NCBI RefSeq assembly: GCF_032190615.1
Contig: NZ_JAVLAT010000002.1
Span: 982,001-1,046,000 of the forward strand
Direction: 5' to 3'
DNA length: 64,000 nucleotides
From: Brucella pseudogrignonensis
GTDB taxonomy: Bacteria > Pseudomonadota > Alphaproteobacteria > Rhizobiales > Rhizobiaceae
The position numbers and the translations under genes are program-made. The notes beneath the pieces were generated by a model that searched no databases, was not told the DNA's origin, and saw nothing but the letters and a program-made list of their open reading frames with translations. Position 1 is the stretch's first letter. Each line of letters opens with the position of its first letter. Below are positions 1 through 8,794 of this stretch, in pieces.

Positions 1-38
1 GGAAAATCCAGCCGCTTTTAATTTGAATTTAGAACGGA

Positions 39-638
39 TTATCCGAAGACTTTGAAACGCTCAGCATCATCCATAAAGCCCTTTTCACCAAAAGGCTGTT
101 CATTGGAGCCGAATGGCATTTGTGCGCGAAGTTTCCAGGACGAAGGGATGCCCCAGGTCTTGGCAACTTCAGCGTCAACCAGCGGATTGTAATGCTGAAG
201 GCTTGCACCGATATTTTCATTGGCGAGAGCCGACCAAACAGAGAGCTGCGCCATGCCGCCAGCCTGTTCAGACCAGACAGGGAAGTTGTCTGCATACAAT
301 GCAAACTGTTCCTGAAGGCCTTTTACAACGTCCTGATCTTCGAAGAACAGAACTGTACCAGCGCCAGCTGCAAAGCTGTTCAGCTTGGCTTCAGTCTGTT
401 CGAATGCGTCGGCAGGAACGATTTTACGAAGTTCTTCTTTTGCAATGTTCCAAAGCTTGTCGCTTTCAGCGCCAAACAGGATAACAGCGCGTGAGCTCTG
501 CGAGTTAAAGGAAGATGGGGAGTTTTTGACTGCTTCACGGATCAGTTCCGCCACAGCATCCTTGGAGATTGGCAGGTTCTTTCCAAGTGCGTACTGCGTG
601 CGGCGCTTCTTGAGAGCGTCAATATAGCTATTGCTCAT
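39..638 (-). CDS. Nitroreductase-family FMN oxidoreductase
   Basis: A 199-residue single-domain flavoprotein of the nitroreductase fold, resembling the short HBN1/FMR2-like subgroup. Such enzymes use NAD(P)H and FMN to reduce nitro or quinone compounds in the cytoplasm; the substrate here is unknown. Visible marks are the N-terminal basic KRRTQY stretch (residues 11-16), expected to hold the FMN phosphate, and the SPSSFNSQSSR segment (about 40-50), the usual FMN-contacting loop. The length fits the family. The frame stays open upstream to 710, but I place the start at the ATG at 638 because the protein then begins MSNSYIDALKKRR like its relatives and the upstream residues look non-coding. It stands alone, divergent from the FAD protein at 955, with 316 bp between them. 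Confidence 0.85.
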   Translation of the reverse strand: MSNSYIDALKKRRTQYALGKNLPISKDAVAELIREAVKNSPSSFNSQSSRAVILFGAESDKLWNIAKEELRKIVPADAFEQTEAKLNSFAAGAGTVLFFEDQDVVKGLQEQFALYADNFPVWSEQAGGMAQLSVWSALANENIGASLQHYNPLVDAEVAKTWGIPSSWKLRAQMPFGSNEQPFGEKGFMDDAERFKVFG

Positions 639-954
639 CGTGCATGTTCCTGTTGTTACGGCGATTCTGCACTGCATACCTAATGCAGCAAAGTGAAAAC
701 TCTGTTGCAAAATATTGTGATTTTAGAAGGAGAAGCCAGCCCATGTTTCTGAAACACACTGTCAACAGATACGGCCTATTTCGGTTTCAGTGTTTCATTT
801 GTCGAAACGAATTAGGAGTCATGGCTTAGAAAAATCTGCGTCGGACTTTTATCTCACTATAAAATCTGACAAAATTTATAGGAAATAAAAACAGAGCCTA
901 TAAAAGCCGGCGCGTAAATTCTGCGGCTCGCATAAGTCAAATGGGGATTATGAT
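639..954. other. Divergent intergenic region, nitroreductase / FAD protein
   Basis: This 316-bp gap must hold the promoters of both flanking genes. It is AT-rich toward 840-900. The only coding-like item is a short frame at 743-829 with an AAGGAG sequence 10 bases upstream, listed separately. I see no RNA gene or terminator. Confidence 0.6.
743..829 (+). CDS. Possible 28-residue small protein
   Basis: A 28-codon frame starts at the ATG at 743, preceded by AAGGAG at 727-732. The peptide contains a CFIC (CxxC) motif near its C-terminal end and is otherwise mixed basic and hydrophobic. The spacing is good for translation, but there is nothing else to support it, and a chance frame in a divergent promoter region is quite possible. 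No function is proposed. Confidence 0.22.
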   Translation: MFLKHTVNRYGLFRFQCFICRNELGVMA

Positions 955-2292
955 TTGAAGTCATTTATTATTGTGGGGGGTGGCGCGAGCGGCGTTCTGA
1001 TGGCCGCTCAATTGCTGAAACAATCCTCCGAAACGTACATTCGTATTTTTGAACGCTCGGGAAACATCGGCGCCGGTATTGCTTATTCGACGCAGAATCC
1101 CAATCATTTGCTCAATGTCCGCGCCAGCAATATGAGTGCGTTCGTAGACGAACCCGACCATTTTTTAAATTGGCTTCAAACGCATTCCGAAGATGCTACA
1201 GACAAAAAATGGGAGGCCCATTCTTTTGCACCCCGTTGCGTCTATCACCACTATCTCAGCGATCTTCTTAAGCCGTATCTGGGAGAAGATACCCCACGCA
1301 TTTTAATAGAAAGTGCAGAAATATCTGACATTGCATTTGAGGGTAAGCAACCGCGCGTCGAAACAGTTGATGGGAAAAGTTTTTCGGCAGACGCGGTAAT
1401 TATCGCCACGGGTAATGAGGCCTCAATAGCGACGTCTGGGCGTTATGTGACTGAGTACTGGTCAAGTAAGGGTTATTTCGACATTCCCCCAGAACATTCC
1501 GTTGCTATCTTTGGCACTGGATTGTCGATGGTCGACAGTGTGATTTCACTGCTTGATCGAGGGCATACAGGTGAAATTCATGCAATTTCACGACGCGGAT
1601 TGGTTCCAGCTGCACATGCCCCGTCTGACCCCATTTCAATTGAAGCAAGCTCTCTGCCAATCGCTGATGGTTTGCCAGCATTAATCCGCATAGTTCGCAA
1701 GATGATTTCGCACTGTGAGTCTGAGGGCAGAAGCTGGCGCAGCGTGATTGATGCGCTTCGGCCGCATACACGGAATATCTGGAATCGACTGCCTATCCGG
1801 CAACGCCAGAGTTTTTTGCGTCATTTGCGACCATGGTGGGATGTTCATCGACACCGCATGGCTCCTGCAATTGCTAAACGCATTGAGGCTGCACAACAAT
1901 CAGGCCAACTGACAATTACAGCCGCACATCTTTTATCAATCACAAACACCGGTGAACATATTGCGGTTCGCTATCGCGGGCGTCATGCCTCAAAAGAAGC
2001 AGAACTGGATGTTCAATCCATTATCGATTGCCGTGGCGGTAGCACGCGCTTTTCCATAACACGAAATGCCGCTTTAATGAGTCTTATGGAAAACGGTTTG
2101 GGAAGGCCTGATCCACTCGATCTGGGTCTCGATGTAACTGCAGATTTGCAGTTGCTGAATGCCCGAGGAGAATCGGCGGGACCATTCTTTGCAATTGGCC
2201 CGCTAACAAAGGGCTTGTTCTGGGAGGTGACAGCTGTTCCAGATATACGCTCACAGGCAGCGCAATTGTCTGCAACGCTTCTCGAAGGTTAG
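955..2292 (+). CDS. FAD/NAD(P)-binding protein (NAD_binding_9 / COG4529-like)
   Basis: A 445-residue cytoplasmic flavoprotein. It opens with a classic dinucleotide-binding loop, GGGASG at residues 8-13, followed about 20 residues later by an acidic FER that would bind the FAD ribose. A second Rossmann-type segment, VAIFGTGLSMVDS, starts near residue 183 and fits NAD(P) binding. The N-terminal region with GIAYSTQNPNHLLNVRA is typical of the COG4529 family of uncharacterised FAD-NAD(P)-binding proteins, related to hydroxyacylglutathione/monooxygenase-like folds but of unknown reaction. The start is a TTG; no ATG or GTG in frame precedes the nucleotide-binding motif. It is monocistronic, 316 bp ahead of the pha operon. 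The family assignment is firm, the reaction unknown. Confidence 0.75.
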   Translation: MKSFIIVGGGASGVLMAAQLLKQSSETYIRIFERSGNIGAGIAYSTQNPNHLLNVRASNMSAFVDEPDHFLNWLQTHSEDATDKKWEAHSFAPRCVYHHYLSDLLKPYLGEDTPRILIESAEISDIAFEGKQPRVETVDGKSFSADAVIIATGNEASIATSGRYVTEYWSSKGYFDIPPEHSVAIFGTGLSMVDSVISLLDRGHTGEIHAISRRGLVPAAHAPSDPISIEASSLPIADGLPALIRIVRKMISHCESEGRSWRSVIDALRPHTRNIWNRLPIRQRQSFLRHLRPWWDVHRHRMAPAIAKRIEAAQQSGQLTITAAHLLSITNTGEHIAVRYRGRHASKEAELDVQSIIDCRGGSTRFSITRNAALMSLMENGLGRPDPLDLGLDVTADLQLLNARGESAGPFFAIGPLTKGLFWEVTAVPDIRSQAAQLSATLLEG

Positions 2293-2608
2293 GAATCGCT
2301 AATCAAATGAATTTATGCCTTGTCATTTGAATGCAAAACTTTCGCGTCAATATGACCGATAAAGAGCGGGTACATGGGAAATACATGCCTTAAAACCAAT
2401 CTTTGCGGTTCATTCTACAATAAAATGATTCAAAATAACGCGATAAGCCATTGAAAGCTATTGCCATAAAAGTGCGTAGCCGGTCATAATAAAAACATCG
2501 GAATTTATGATTCCTCTCGACACCTTACCGGAGCGTTTCTGTTACTGTTTTTCATGAGCGGTGCCTGCTTCGGATCAACCTTGATTGCGGATAGGAGGCC
2601 TTGGGCGC
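2293..2608. other. Intergenic region upstream of the pha operon
   Basis: These 316 bases precede phaAB and presumably carry its promoter and leader. I can see only the strong AGGAGG ribosome site at 2593-2598. No convincing terminator for the preceding gene, small frame or riboswitch fold is visible. Confidence 0.5.
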
Positions 2609-5524
2609 ATGACGATGGACGGCAGGATGCTCTTTTTGCTGGTCCTTCTTCCCTTTCTTGGCAGCGCTATAACAGGCCTATTTCGCGGAGTTGATAGAAG
2701 TGGTTCTGCGTGGTTTACAGCAGCGATTGCCCTTGTCGCCTTTGTAATAACCGCGAGTCTTTATCCAATCGTATCTGATGGCGGCGTTGTTCGCGGATCG
2801 ATCGATTGGCTTCCCAATTATGGACTGAATATTACCTTCCGTATGGATGGCTTTGCATGGCTATTTGCCATGCTCATTACCGGAATCGGTTTGTTGGTCG
2901 TGATTTACTCACGCTATTATATGTCGCCCGAAGATCCGGTCCCTCGGTTTTTCTCGTTCCTTTTGTCCTTTATGGGATCGATGCTCGGCGTGGTTTTGTC
3001 GGGTAATATTGTGCTGCTTGCCGTTTTCTGGGAATTGACGAGTATCTTCTCGTTCCTGTTGATCGGCTATTGGTATCACAATGCAAGTGCGCGTGATGGC
3101 GCACGTATGGCTTTAACCGTTACAGGCATCGGCGGCTTCTGTTTGATGGCGGGCGTGCTCCTGCTCGGTCATATTGTCGGTAGCTACGATCTCGATAAGG
3201 TTCTGGAAGCTGGAAACGTTGTTCGCACGCATCCGCTCTATACTGTAACGCTCGTTCTCATTTTGATGGCGGCTTTCACAAAGTCAGCACAGTTCCCGTT
3301 CCATTTCTGGTTGCCGAATGCGATGGCGGCGCCAACGCCTGTTTCGGCCTATTTGCATTCTGCCACAATGGTGAAAGCGGGTGTTTTCTTGCTGGCGCGT
3401 TTATGGCCTGTTTTTTCTGGTACGGAAGAATGGTTCTGGATACTGGGTCTTGCAGGTCTCACAACCTTGCTGATTGGCAGCTTCTTTGCTGTTTTCCAGC
3501 AAGACCTTAAAGGCTTGCTGGCTTATTCGACCATCAGCAATCTAGGCCTTGTCACAGCGCTTTTAAGCCTTGGTAGTCCGTTGGCTGCGGTCGCTGCAAT
3601 TTTCCACATGGTCAATCACGCTATCTTTAAAGCGTCGTTGTTTATGGCGGCTGGCATTATCGACCACGAAACCGGCACACGCGATATGCGAAAATTGAGC
3701 GGGCTTGCGCGAGCGATGCCCTACACGGCCACACTTGCGATGGTTGCGAGTGCGTCGATGGCCGGTGTGCCGCTGTTAAACGGCTTTTTGTCAAAGGAAA
3801 TGTTTTTTGCAGAAGCTGTCGAGACCCATATGGCATCGGCATTGGATACGGTTACGCCTTATATTGCGACGCTTGCTGGCATTTTCACCGTCGCTTATTC
3901 TCTGCGGTTCATCTATTCAACTTTCTTTGGTCCCGCACCACACGATTTGCCGAAGACTCCGCATGAGCCACCTCACTGGATGCGTCGTCCAATAGAGTTG
4001 TTGGTGCTGCTTTGCCTGTTGATCGGCATCGTGCCGAATATCGCAATCGGACCGTTTCTACACTCGGCTGTTACGTCTGTACTGGGCGATGCGACGCCGC
4101 AATATAGTCTCTCCGTCTGGCATGGCTTCAATCTTCCACTCATGATGAGTATCGTGGCAATGATTGGTGGCGTCATTCTATTCATGGCGCTCAAGAATTA
4201 TCTTGCGACCAGTGAAGACGGCCCGCCGCTTTTCCGTCATTTGCAAGGCCAGCGTATTTTTGAACGTGTGCTGGTAACGGTGTCTTGGAACTGGGCGCGT
4301 AAGGCTGAAAGTTTCCTGAGTACACGACGCCTTCAACCGCAGCTTCGCATCGTTGTTGCTTTTGCATTGATTGCTGCCGCTTGGCCTATTTTTGAAGATG
4401 GCATCCATGCAGGTATGCTCGGCGTGCAGCCGGTTGATCCAATCTTCGCAGGTCTTTGGATTCTTGGTGGTGCCTGCGCTATCGGCGCTGCCTATCAGGC
4501 AAAATATCATCGCTTGGCTGCATTGATTTTGCTGGGTGGAGCCGGACTCATTACTTGCATCACCTTTGTCTGGCTTTCCGCGCCAGATCTTGCGGTCACG
4601 CAGTTGCTCGTTGAAATTGTAACAACCGTGCTGCTGCTTCTTGGTCTGCGCTGGCTGCCGAAGCGCTTTGAAGATCCGGATCCTATTCCTGTAAAGTTTG
4701 GTCCAAGAATTCGTCGTTATCGCGATTTTGTGCTGGCGATTGGCAGTGGCGTTGGTGTGTTTATTGTCTCCTATGCGATGATGACACGTCCATCACCGGA
4801 TAGTATTGGCGATTATTTCCTGCAAAATGCCTATTCCGGCGGTGGCGGTAAAAACGTCGTGAATGTTACGCTCGTTGATTTCCGTGCATTTGATACATTT
4901 GGCGAAATTGCTGTTCTCGGCATCGTTGGGCTCACGGTTTATGCGCTGCTGCGTCGTTTCCGTCCGGCTTCTGATAGCACGGGTTCGACCGCACAGCAGA
5001 GAATTCAGGATGCATATGACGAGGCAATGGAAGATCGTGAAAAGGGTGAAACCCTGACCGATTATCTGGCAGTTCCATCTGTCATCATGAAATGGCTGTT
5101 CCCGGTCATTATCGTGCTTGCTGTGCATTTGATCTTGCGCGGCCATGACCTGCCGGGCGGTGGCTTTGCAGCTGGTATCACTCTAGCGATTGCATTCATT
5201 CTGCAATATCTGGCGGCCGGTACGCGTTGGGTTGAAGATCACCTGCGTATTCTGCCTGTTCGCTGGATTGGTTTCGGCTTGTTGATTGCCGCAGCCACGG
5301 GAGCGGGCGCATGGCTCTTCGGCTATCCGTTCCTGACAACCTTCTTCCAATATGCGGATATACCGCATGTCGGAAAGATGCCAGTCGCAAGTGCGCTTCT
5401 GTTTGATATCGGCGTTTTCGGGCTCGTTGTTGGTGCAACGGTTCTGATGTTGATCGCATTGGCGCATCAGTCAATCCGTAAACATCGCGTTGAAAAACTT
5501 GCTGCTGCGAAGGAGGACAACTGA
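2609..5524 (+). CDS. phaAB: Cation/proton antiporter subunit A, fused A and B (PhaAB)
   Basis: The largest subunit of a multi-subunit Mrp/Pha/Mnh monovalent cation/proton antiporter in the inner membrane, which exchanges H+ for Na+ or K+ in pH and salt adaptation. It is 971 residues with some twenty hydrophobic segments. The first two thirds match the NuoL-like MrpA module (WELTSIFSFLLIGYW, FHFWLPNAMAAPTPVSAYLHSATMVKAG). A DUF4040-like segment lies near residues 640-690, and the last ~150 residues (PGGGFAAG near 845-852) are an MrpB module, the fusion known for rhizobial PhaAB. I choose the ATG at 2609 because AGGAGG lies 10 bases upstream; the frame extends to a TTG at 2585. Its stop overlaps the phaC start (TGATG), so the six genes are probably one transcript. 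Confidence 0.92.
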   Translation: MTMDGRMLFLLVLLPFLGSAITGLFRGVDRSGSAWFTAAIALVAFVITASLYPIVSDGGVVRGSIDWLPNYGLNITFRMDGFAWLFAMLITGIGLLVVIYSRYYMSPEDPVPRFFSFLLSFMGSMLGVVLSGNIVLLAVFWELTSIFSFLLIGYWYHNASARDGARMALTVTGIGGFCLMAGVLLLGHIVGSYDLDKVLEAGNVVRTHPLYTVTLVLILMAAFTKSAQFPFHFWLPNAMAAPTPVSAYLHSATMVKAGVFLLARLWPVFSGTEEWFWILGLAGLTTLLIGSFFAVFQQDLKGLLAYSTISNLGLVTALLSLGSPLAAVAAIFHMVNHAIFKASLFMAAGIIDHETGTRDMRKLSGLARAMPYTATLAMVASASMAGVPLLNGFLSKEMFFAEAVETHMASALDTVTPYIATLAGIFTVAYSLRFIYSTFFGPAPHDLPKTPHEPPHWMRRPIELLVLLCLLIGIVPNIAIGPFLHSAVTSVLGDATPQYSLSVWHGFNLPLMMSIVAMIGGVILFMALKNYLATSEDGPPLFRHLQGQRIFERVLVTVSWNWARKAESFLSTRRLQPQLRIVVAFALIAAAWPIFEDGIHAGMLGVQPVDPIFAGLWILGGACAIGAAYQAKYHRLAALILLGGAGLITCITFVWLSAPDLAVTQLLVEIVTTVLLLLGLRWLPKRFEDPDPIPVKFGPRIRRYRDFVLAIGSGVGVFIVSYAMMTRPSPDSIGDYFLQNAYSGGGGKNVVNVTLVDFRAFDTFGEIAVLGIVGLTVYALLRRFRPASDSTGSTAQQRIQDAYDEAMEDREKGETLTDYLAVPSVIMKWLFPVIIVLAVHLILRGHDLPGGGFAAGITLAIAFILQYLAAGTRWVEDHLRILPVRWIGFGLLIAAATGAGAWLFGYPFLTTFFQYADIPHVGKMPVASALLFDIGVFGLVVGATVLMLIALAHQSIRKHRVEKLAAAKEDN

Positions 5525-5862
5525 TGGAACTCGTTCTCGCTGTCGCAATCGGTGTTTTGATGTCATCTGGTGTGTGGTTGATTTTGCGTCCGCGCACGTT
5601 TCAGGTTGCAATTGGCCTCGCGCTTATTTCTTACGCAGTTAATCTTTTCATTTTTTCAATGGGACGTTTACGCACCAACGCGCCACCGGTGCTTGATTCA
5701 GGCATCAATGTTCAAGCGGCGCAATATACTGATCCAGTGCCACAAGCACTGGTTCTGACTGCTATTGTTATCGGATTTGCAATGACGGCTCTTTTCCTGG
5801 TCGTACTCCTTGCATCGCGCGGTATGACGCGAACCGACCATGTCGACGGCAAGGAGAATTGA
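5524..5862 (+). CDS. phaC: Cation/proton antiporter subunit C
   Basis: A 112-residue, three-helix inner-membrane subunit of the Mrp/Pha antiporter, homologous to NuoK. It shows the expected pattern of a short N-terminal helix, a second helix ending GLALISYAVNLFIFSMGR, a loop with the PVLDSG and DPVPQALVLTAIVIG signatures, and a third helix. The ATG overlaps the phaAB stop by one base, implying translational coupling. PhaC is one of the core subunits and has no separate activity. Confidence 0.9.
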   Translation: MELVLAVAIGVLMSSGVWLILRPRTFQVAIGLALISYAVNLFIFSMGRLRTNAPPVLDSGINVQAAQYTDPVPQALVLTAIVIGFAMTALFLVVLLASRGMTRTDHVDGKEN

Positions 5863-5864
5863 TT

Positions 5865-7493
5865 TTGGATTGGAAGTCACATCTCATTGTCGCGCCAATA
5901 CTGTTGCCACTCGTGACAGCAGCATTTTTGCTGCTGTTCGATGAACGCAAACGCAAGCTTAAGATGGCAATCAACACGATTTCGATCATTGGATTGATTG
6001 TTATCGCTTTTACACTGATGGGTGTCGCCAGTGATATCGCGCCCGCAGCCGACGTTTATTTGATTGGCAACTGGCCAGCGCCTTTCGGTATTGTTTTGGT
6101 GCTGGATCGACTTGCTGCGTTGATGCTCGTCCTCACAAGCGTGCTTGCACTGGCCGCATTAAGTTTTGCATTGGCGCACTGGTATAAAGCCAGCCCGAAT
6201 TTCCATACAATTTTTCAGCTTTTGCTGATGGGATTGAATGGCGCATTTCTAACCGGCGACCTGTTTAACCTGTTCGTTTTCTTTGAGGTGATGCTTGCTG
6301 CATCCTACGGTTTGGCGCTGCATGGTTCAGGTTCGGCGCGCGTTAAGGCTGGCATGCATTACATTGCGGTCAATCTTGTAGCATCGTCGCTGTTTCTGAT
6401 CGGCGTCAGTCTCATCTACGGGGTAACTGGCACGCTTAATATGGCTGATCTCGCACACAAGATTTCGCAAGTTAGTGCTGAAGATCGCATGCTTCTCGAA
6501 GCTGGGGCTGCAATTCTCGCGGTTGCTTTTCTCGTGAAAGCGGGTATGTGGCCGCTAAATTTTTGGCTCGTTCCAACCTATACGGCAGCAGCCGCGCCGA
6601 TTGCTGCGATCTTTGCGATAATGAGTAAGGTCGGAATTTACGTATTGCTGCGCCTGTCGCCGCTTATGTTCGGTATTGGGGCTGGTGAATCCTACGGTTT
6701 CGGGAACGATTGGCTTTATTACGGTGGCATGGTTACGCTGGCTTTTGGCTTGATTGGTGTGGTGGCATCGCAGGCCATGGGACGTGTCGCAAGTTACAGC
6801 ATTCTGGTCTCTTCGGGCACTCTGCTCGCCGCAATCGGTAGCGGCAATACGGCAATGACCGGCGCAGCCCTGTTTTACATGGTCAGTTCGACATTGACGA
6901 TTGCGGCTTTCTTCCTGTTGATCGAATTGATCGAGCGCGGTCAGGATGCGGCGGCAAACGTTCTTGCTGTCACGATCGAAGCCTATGGCGATGACGAAGA
7001 GGAAGAAGAAGAGGAAGAAGTTGGTGTCGTTCTGCCGGCAACCCTGGCTATTCTTGGTACGTGTTTTGCGGTTGTCGCCATTCTGCTTATTGGCCTGCCG
7101 CCGTTCTCAGGTTTCATTGCAAAGTTCCTGATCCTCGCCGCAGTGTTTAATGGTGACGGTGCCGCGCCGACATTGGCAATGCCTGTCAGCCCTGCAAGCT
7201 GGGCATTGATCGCGCTTATTCTGCTGTCGGGCCTATCAGCGCTCATTGCAATGACACGTACTGGTATACGCACATTCTGGGCATCACTTGAAGGCAACGT
7301 TCCACGCGTTCTGGTCCGCGAAGTTGTGCCGATTGCCGGACTTCTTGCCGTTTGTCTTGCTCTGACAATCGGTGCAGGTCCAGCCATGGGCTATATGGAT
7401 GCAACGGCTCGCGCGCTTCATTCGCCGCAAGATTACATCAATAGCGTTCTGCAAGCGCCGCGTGTGAGCGGAGAAACGGTGCAGGTAAAATGA
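5865..7493 (+). CDS. phaD: Cation/proton antiporter subunit D
   Basis: NuoN/MrpD-like proton-translocating subunit of the antiporter, about 542 residues with roughly 14 transmembrane segments. Signatures include FNLFVFFEVMLAASYGL, the membrane lysine motif FLVKAGMWPLNFWLVPTYTAAAAP and LIGLPPFSGFIAKF near the C-terminal third. Between two helices it carries a run of two Asp and eight Glu (about residues 376-385), an acidic loop discussed in the findings. The start is uncertain: a TTG at 5859 overlaps the phaC stop, but the TTG at 5865 is better placed relative to AAGGAG at 5851-5856, so I use 5865. Its stop overlaps phaE (ATGA). Confidence 0.9.
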   Translation: MDWKSHLIVAPILLPLVTAAFLLLFDERKRKLKMAINTISIIGLIVIAFTLMGVASDIAPAADVYLIGNWPAPFGIVLVLDRLAALMLVLTSVLALAALSFALAHWYKASPNFHTIFQLLLMGLNGAFLTGDLFNLFVFFEVMLAASYGLALHGSGSARVKAGMHYIAVNLVASSLFLIGVSLIYGVTGTLNMADLAHKISQVSAEDRMLLEAGAAILAVAFLVKAGMWPLNFWLVPTYTAAAAPIAAIFAIMSKVGIYVLLRLSPLMFGIGAGESYGFGNDWLYYGGMVTLAFGLIGVVASQAMGRVASYSILVSSGTLLAAIGSGNTAMTGAALFYMVSSTLTIAAFFLLIELIERGQDAAANVLAVTIEAYGDDEEEEEEEEVGVVLPATLAILGTCFAVVAILLIGLPPFSGFIAKFLILAAVFNGDGAAPTLAMPVSPASWALIALILLSGLSALIAMTRTGIRTFWASLEGNVPRVLVREVVPIAGLLAVCLALTIGAGPAMGYMDATARALHSPQDYINSVLQAPRVSGETVQVK

Positions 7494-8005
7494 GGAAAAT
7501 TCTACCTTTCCCGTTGCTCTTTGTGGCATTGATCATCTTCTGGCTTTTGCTGAATGGTTTCACACGAGCACAGTTGCTTCTATCGATCCCTATTTCGCTG
7601 CTTGCTTGCTATGCAATGACAGCGCTACAGCCTCAGAAAAATCATCTGCGCTCAGTCCCGACAATAATTTGGCTGTTTGGCGCTGTAAGCATCGATATTC
7701 TCACGTCCAATCTCGCAGTCGTTAAGCTCATCCTGTCACCGCGAAAGAAACGGCATCCGGGTTTCGTGGTTATTCCGCTGGAGCTTGAAAACCGAACTGC
7801 TTTGGCTGTCCTGGCCTGTATTGTCACAACAACGCCAGGAACAGCTTGGGTAGATTACAATGTCACCCGTAAGGCACTGACAATCCATGTTCTTGATCTG
7901 GAAGATGCGAAGGCTTGGCGGGCACTTATCAAGCAACGCTATGAGCAGCCACTCATCCGTATATTCGGGGCGAGGGACGTTGTTAAAGAGGAGCCATCAG
8001 CATGA
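7490..8005 (+). CDS. phaE: Cation/proton antiporter subunit E
   Basis: A 171-residue subunit E of the Mrp/Pha antiporter. Two hydrophobic helices at the N-terminus are followed by a cytoplasmic domain with the characteristic LACIVTTTPGTAWVDYN segment and a short C-terminal HVLDLEDAKAW motif. It overlaps both phaD and phaF by four bases (ATGA), so the whole operon is translationally coupled. MrpE is needed for assembly or activity of the complex in characterised systems; its own chemistry is unknown. Confidence 0.9.
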   Translation: MRKILPFPLLFVALIIFWLLLNGFTRAQLLLSIPISLLACYAMTALQPQKNHLRSVPTIIWLFGAVSIDILTSNLAVVKLILSPRKKRHPGFVVIPLELENRTALAVLACIVTTTPGTAWVDYNVTRKALTIHVLDLEDAKAWRALIKQRYEQPLIRIFGARDVVKEEPSA

Positions 8006-8283
8006 GTGCAGTCATTCTTTTTTGGGCGCTTCTGGCTGCGCAACTCATGCTGGTCGCCGCGATGGGGTGTGTGGTCTATCGCTTGCTGATCGGCCCGCGT
8101 GCGCAAGACCGCGTGCTAGCAACTGATGCGCTGTATCTGAACGCACTTTTATTGCTGCTCACATTTGGTATGCGGACCGGCAGCGTCATTTATTTTGAAG
8201 CCGCACTCATTATTTCAATATTGGGCTTTGTTGCGACTGTAGCACTTGCGAAATTCCTGATGCGCGGGGAGGTGATCGAATGA
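8002..8283 (+). CDS. phaF: Cation/proton antiporter subunit F
   Basis: A 93-residue, three-helix subunit F of the antiporter. The conserved VYRLLIGPRAQDRVLATDAL segment follows the first helix, and the C-terminal ISILGFVATVALAKFLMRG closes the protein, as in MrpF. It starts within the phaE stop and its own stop overlaps phaG (ATGA). Confidence 0.9.
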   Translation: MSAVILFWALLAAQLMLVAAMGCVVYRLLIGPRAQDRVLATDALYLNALLLLLTFGMRTGSVIYFEAALIISILGFVATVALAKFLMRGEVIE

Positions 8284-8633
8284 TCGGAGCTGGTGATCTG
8301 CCCGTCTGGGCTGCAATAATCATTGCATTTTTTCTCGTGTCCGGTGCGTTCTTAACGCTTGTCGGATGTATTGGTCTGGTTCGTTTTAAAAGTTTTTATG
8401 AACGCATTCATGCGCCGACAATCGGTTCTTCTTTCGGTGCAGGTGGAATCTTGATCGCTTCCATCATGTTTTTCTCCATCTTGCAATCCAAGCCGATTCT
8501 GCATGAAGTGTTGATTACCGTTTTTGTGGTCATCACAACTCCGGTTACGCTCATGTTGCTCAGTCGTGCCGTGATTCATCGGGATCAAACGCAGGATAGC
8601 AAAGAGCTTCCTTCTTCTTCCGACCAGAAATGA
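8280..8633 (+). CDS. phaG: Cation/proton antiporter subunit G
   Basis: Subunit G of the Mrp/Pha antiporter, 117 residues, with three hydrophobic segments and the family signature IGLVRFKSFYERIHAPTIGSSFG, plus VITTPVTLMLLSRA in the third helix. The hydrophilic tail of about 20 residues is polar and of no evident function. It is the last gene of the operon; the following 160 bases contain the promoter of the next unit and no clear hairpin terminator. Confidence 0.9.
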   Translation: MIGAGDLPVWAAIIIAFFLVSGAFLTLVGCIGLVRFKSFYERIHAPTIGSSFGAGGILIASIMFFSILQSKPILHEVLITVFVVITTPVTLMLLSRAVIHRDQTQDSKELPSSSDQK

Positions 8634-8720
8634 TGGTTGGAAGCTTGGTCTGAGGCATTTGGAGGAGTGCTGAGGACTGCGGCCAATTGTCCATATGCAC
8701 TGTGCATCCAGACAAGCGGA

Positions 8721-8776
8721 TTGAAGGATCAGGCAATTTAAATTATCTGAATTTCAGTAATTTCTGAAAATTCAGA
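8721..8776 (+). promoter_or_regulatory. Predicted promoter with overlapping long inverted repeat
   Basis: TTGAAG at 8721-8726 and TATCTG at 8744-8749 are separated by 17 bases, a fair sigma70-type promoter. An inverted repeat spans 8746-8776: the left arm TCTGAATTTCAG and right arm CTGAAAATTCAGA match over 12 positions with one bulge, around a six-base spacer. The repeat covers the -10 box and probable start site, the place of a repressor operator. It lies 19 bases before the GbsR/MarR-type regulator, so autoregulation is the simplest reading. Confidence 0.6.
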
Positions 8777-8794
8777 ATTTACGGGAGAGAAGAC

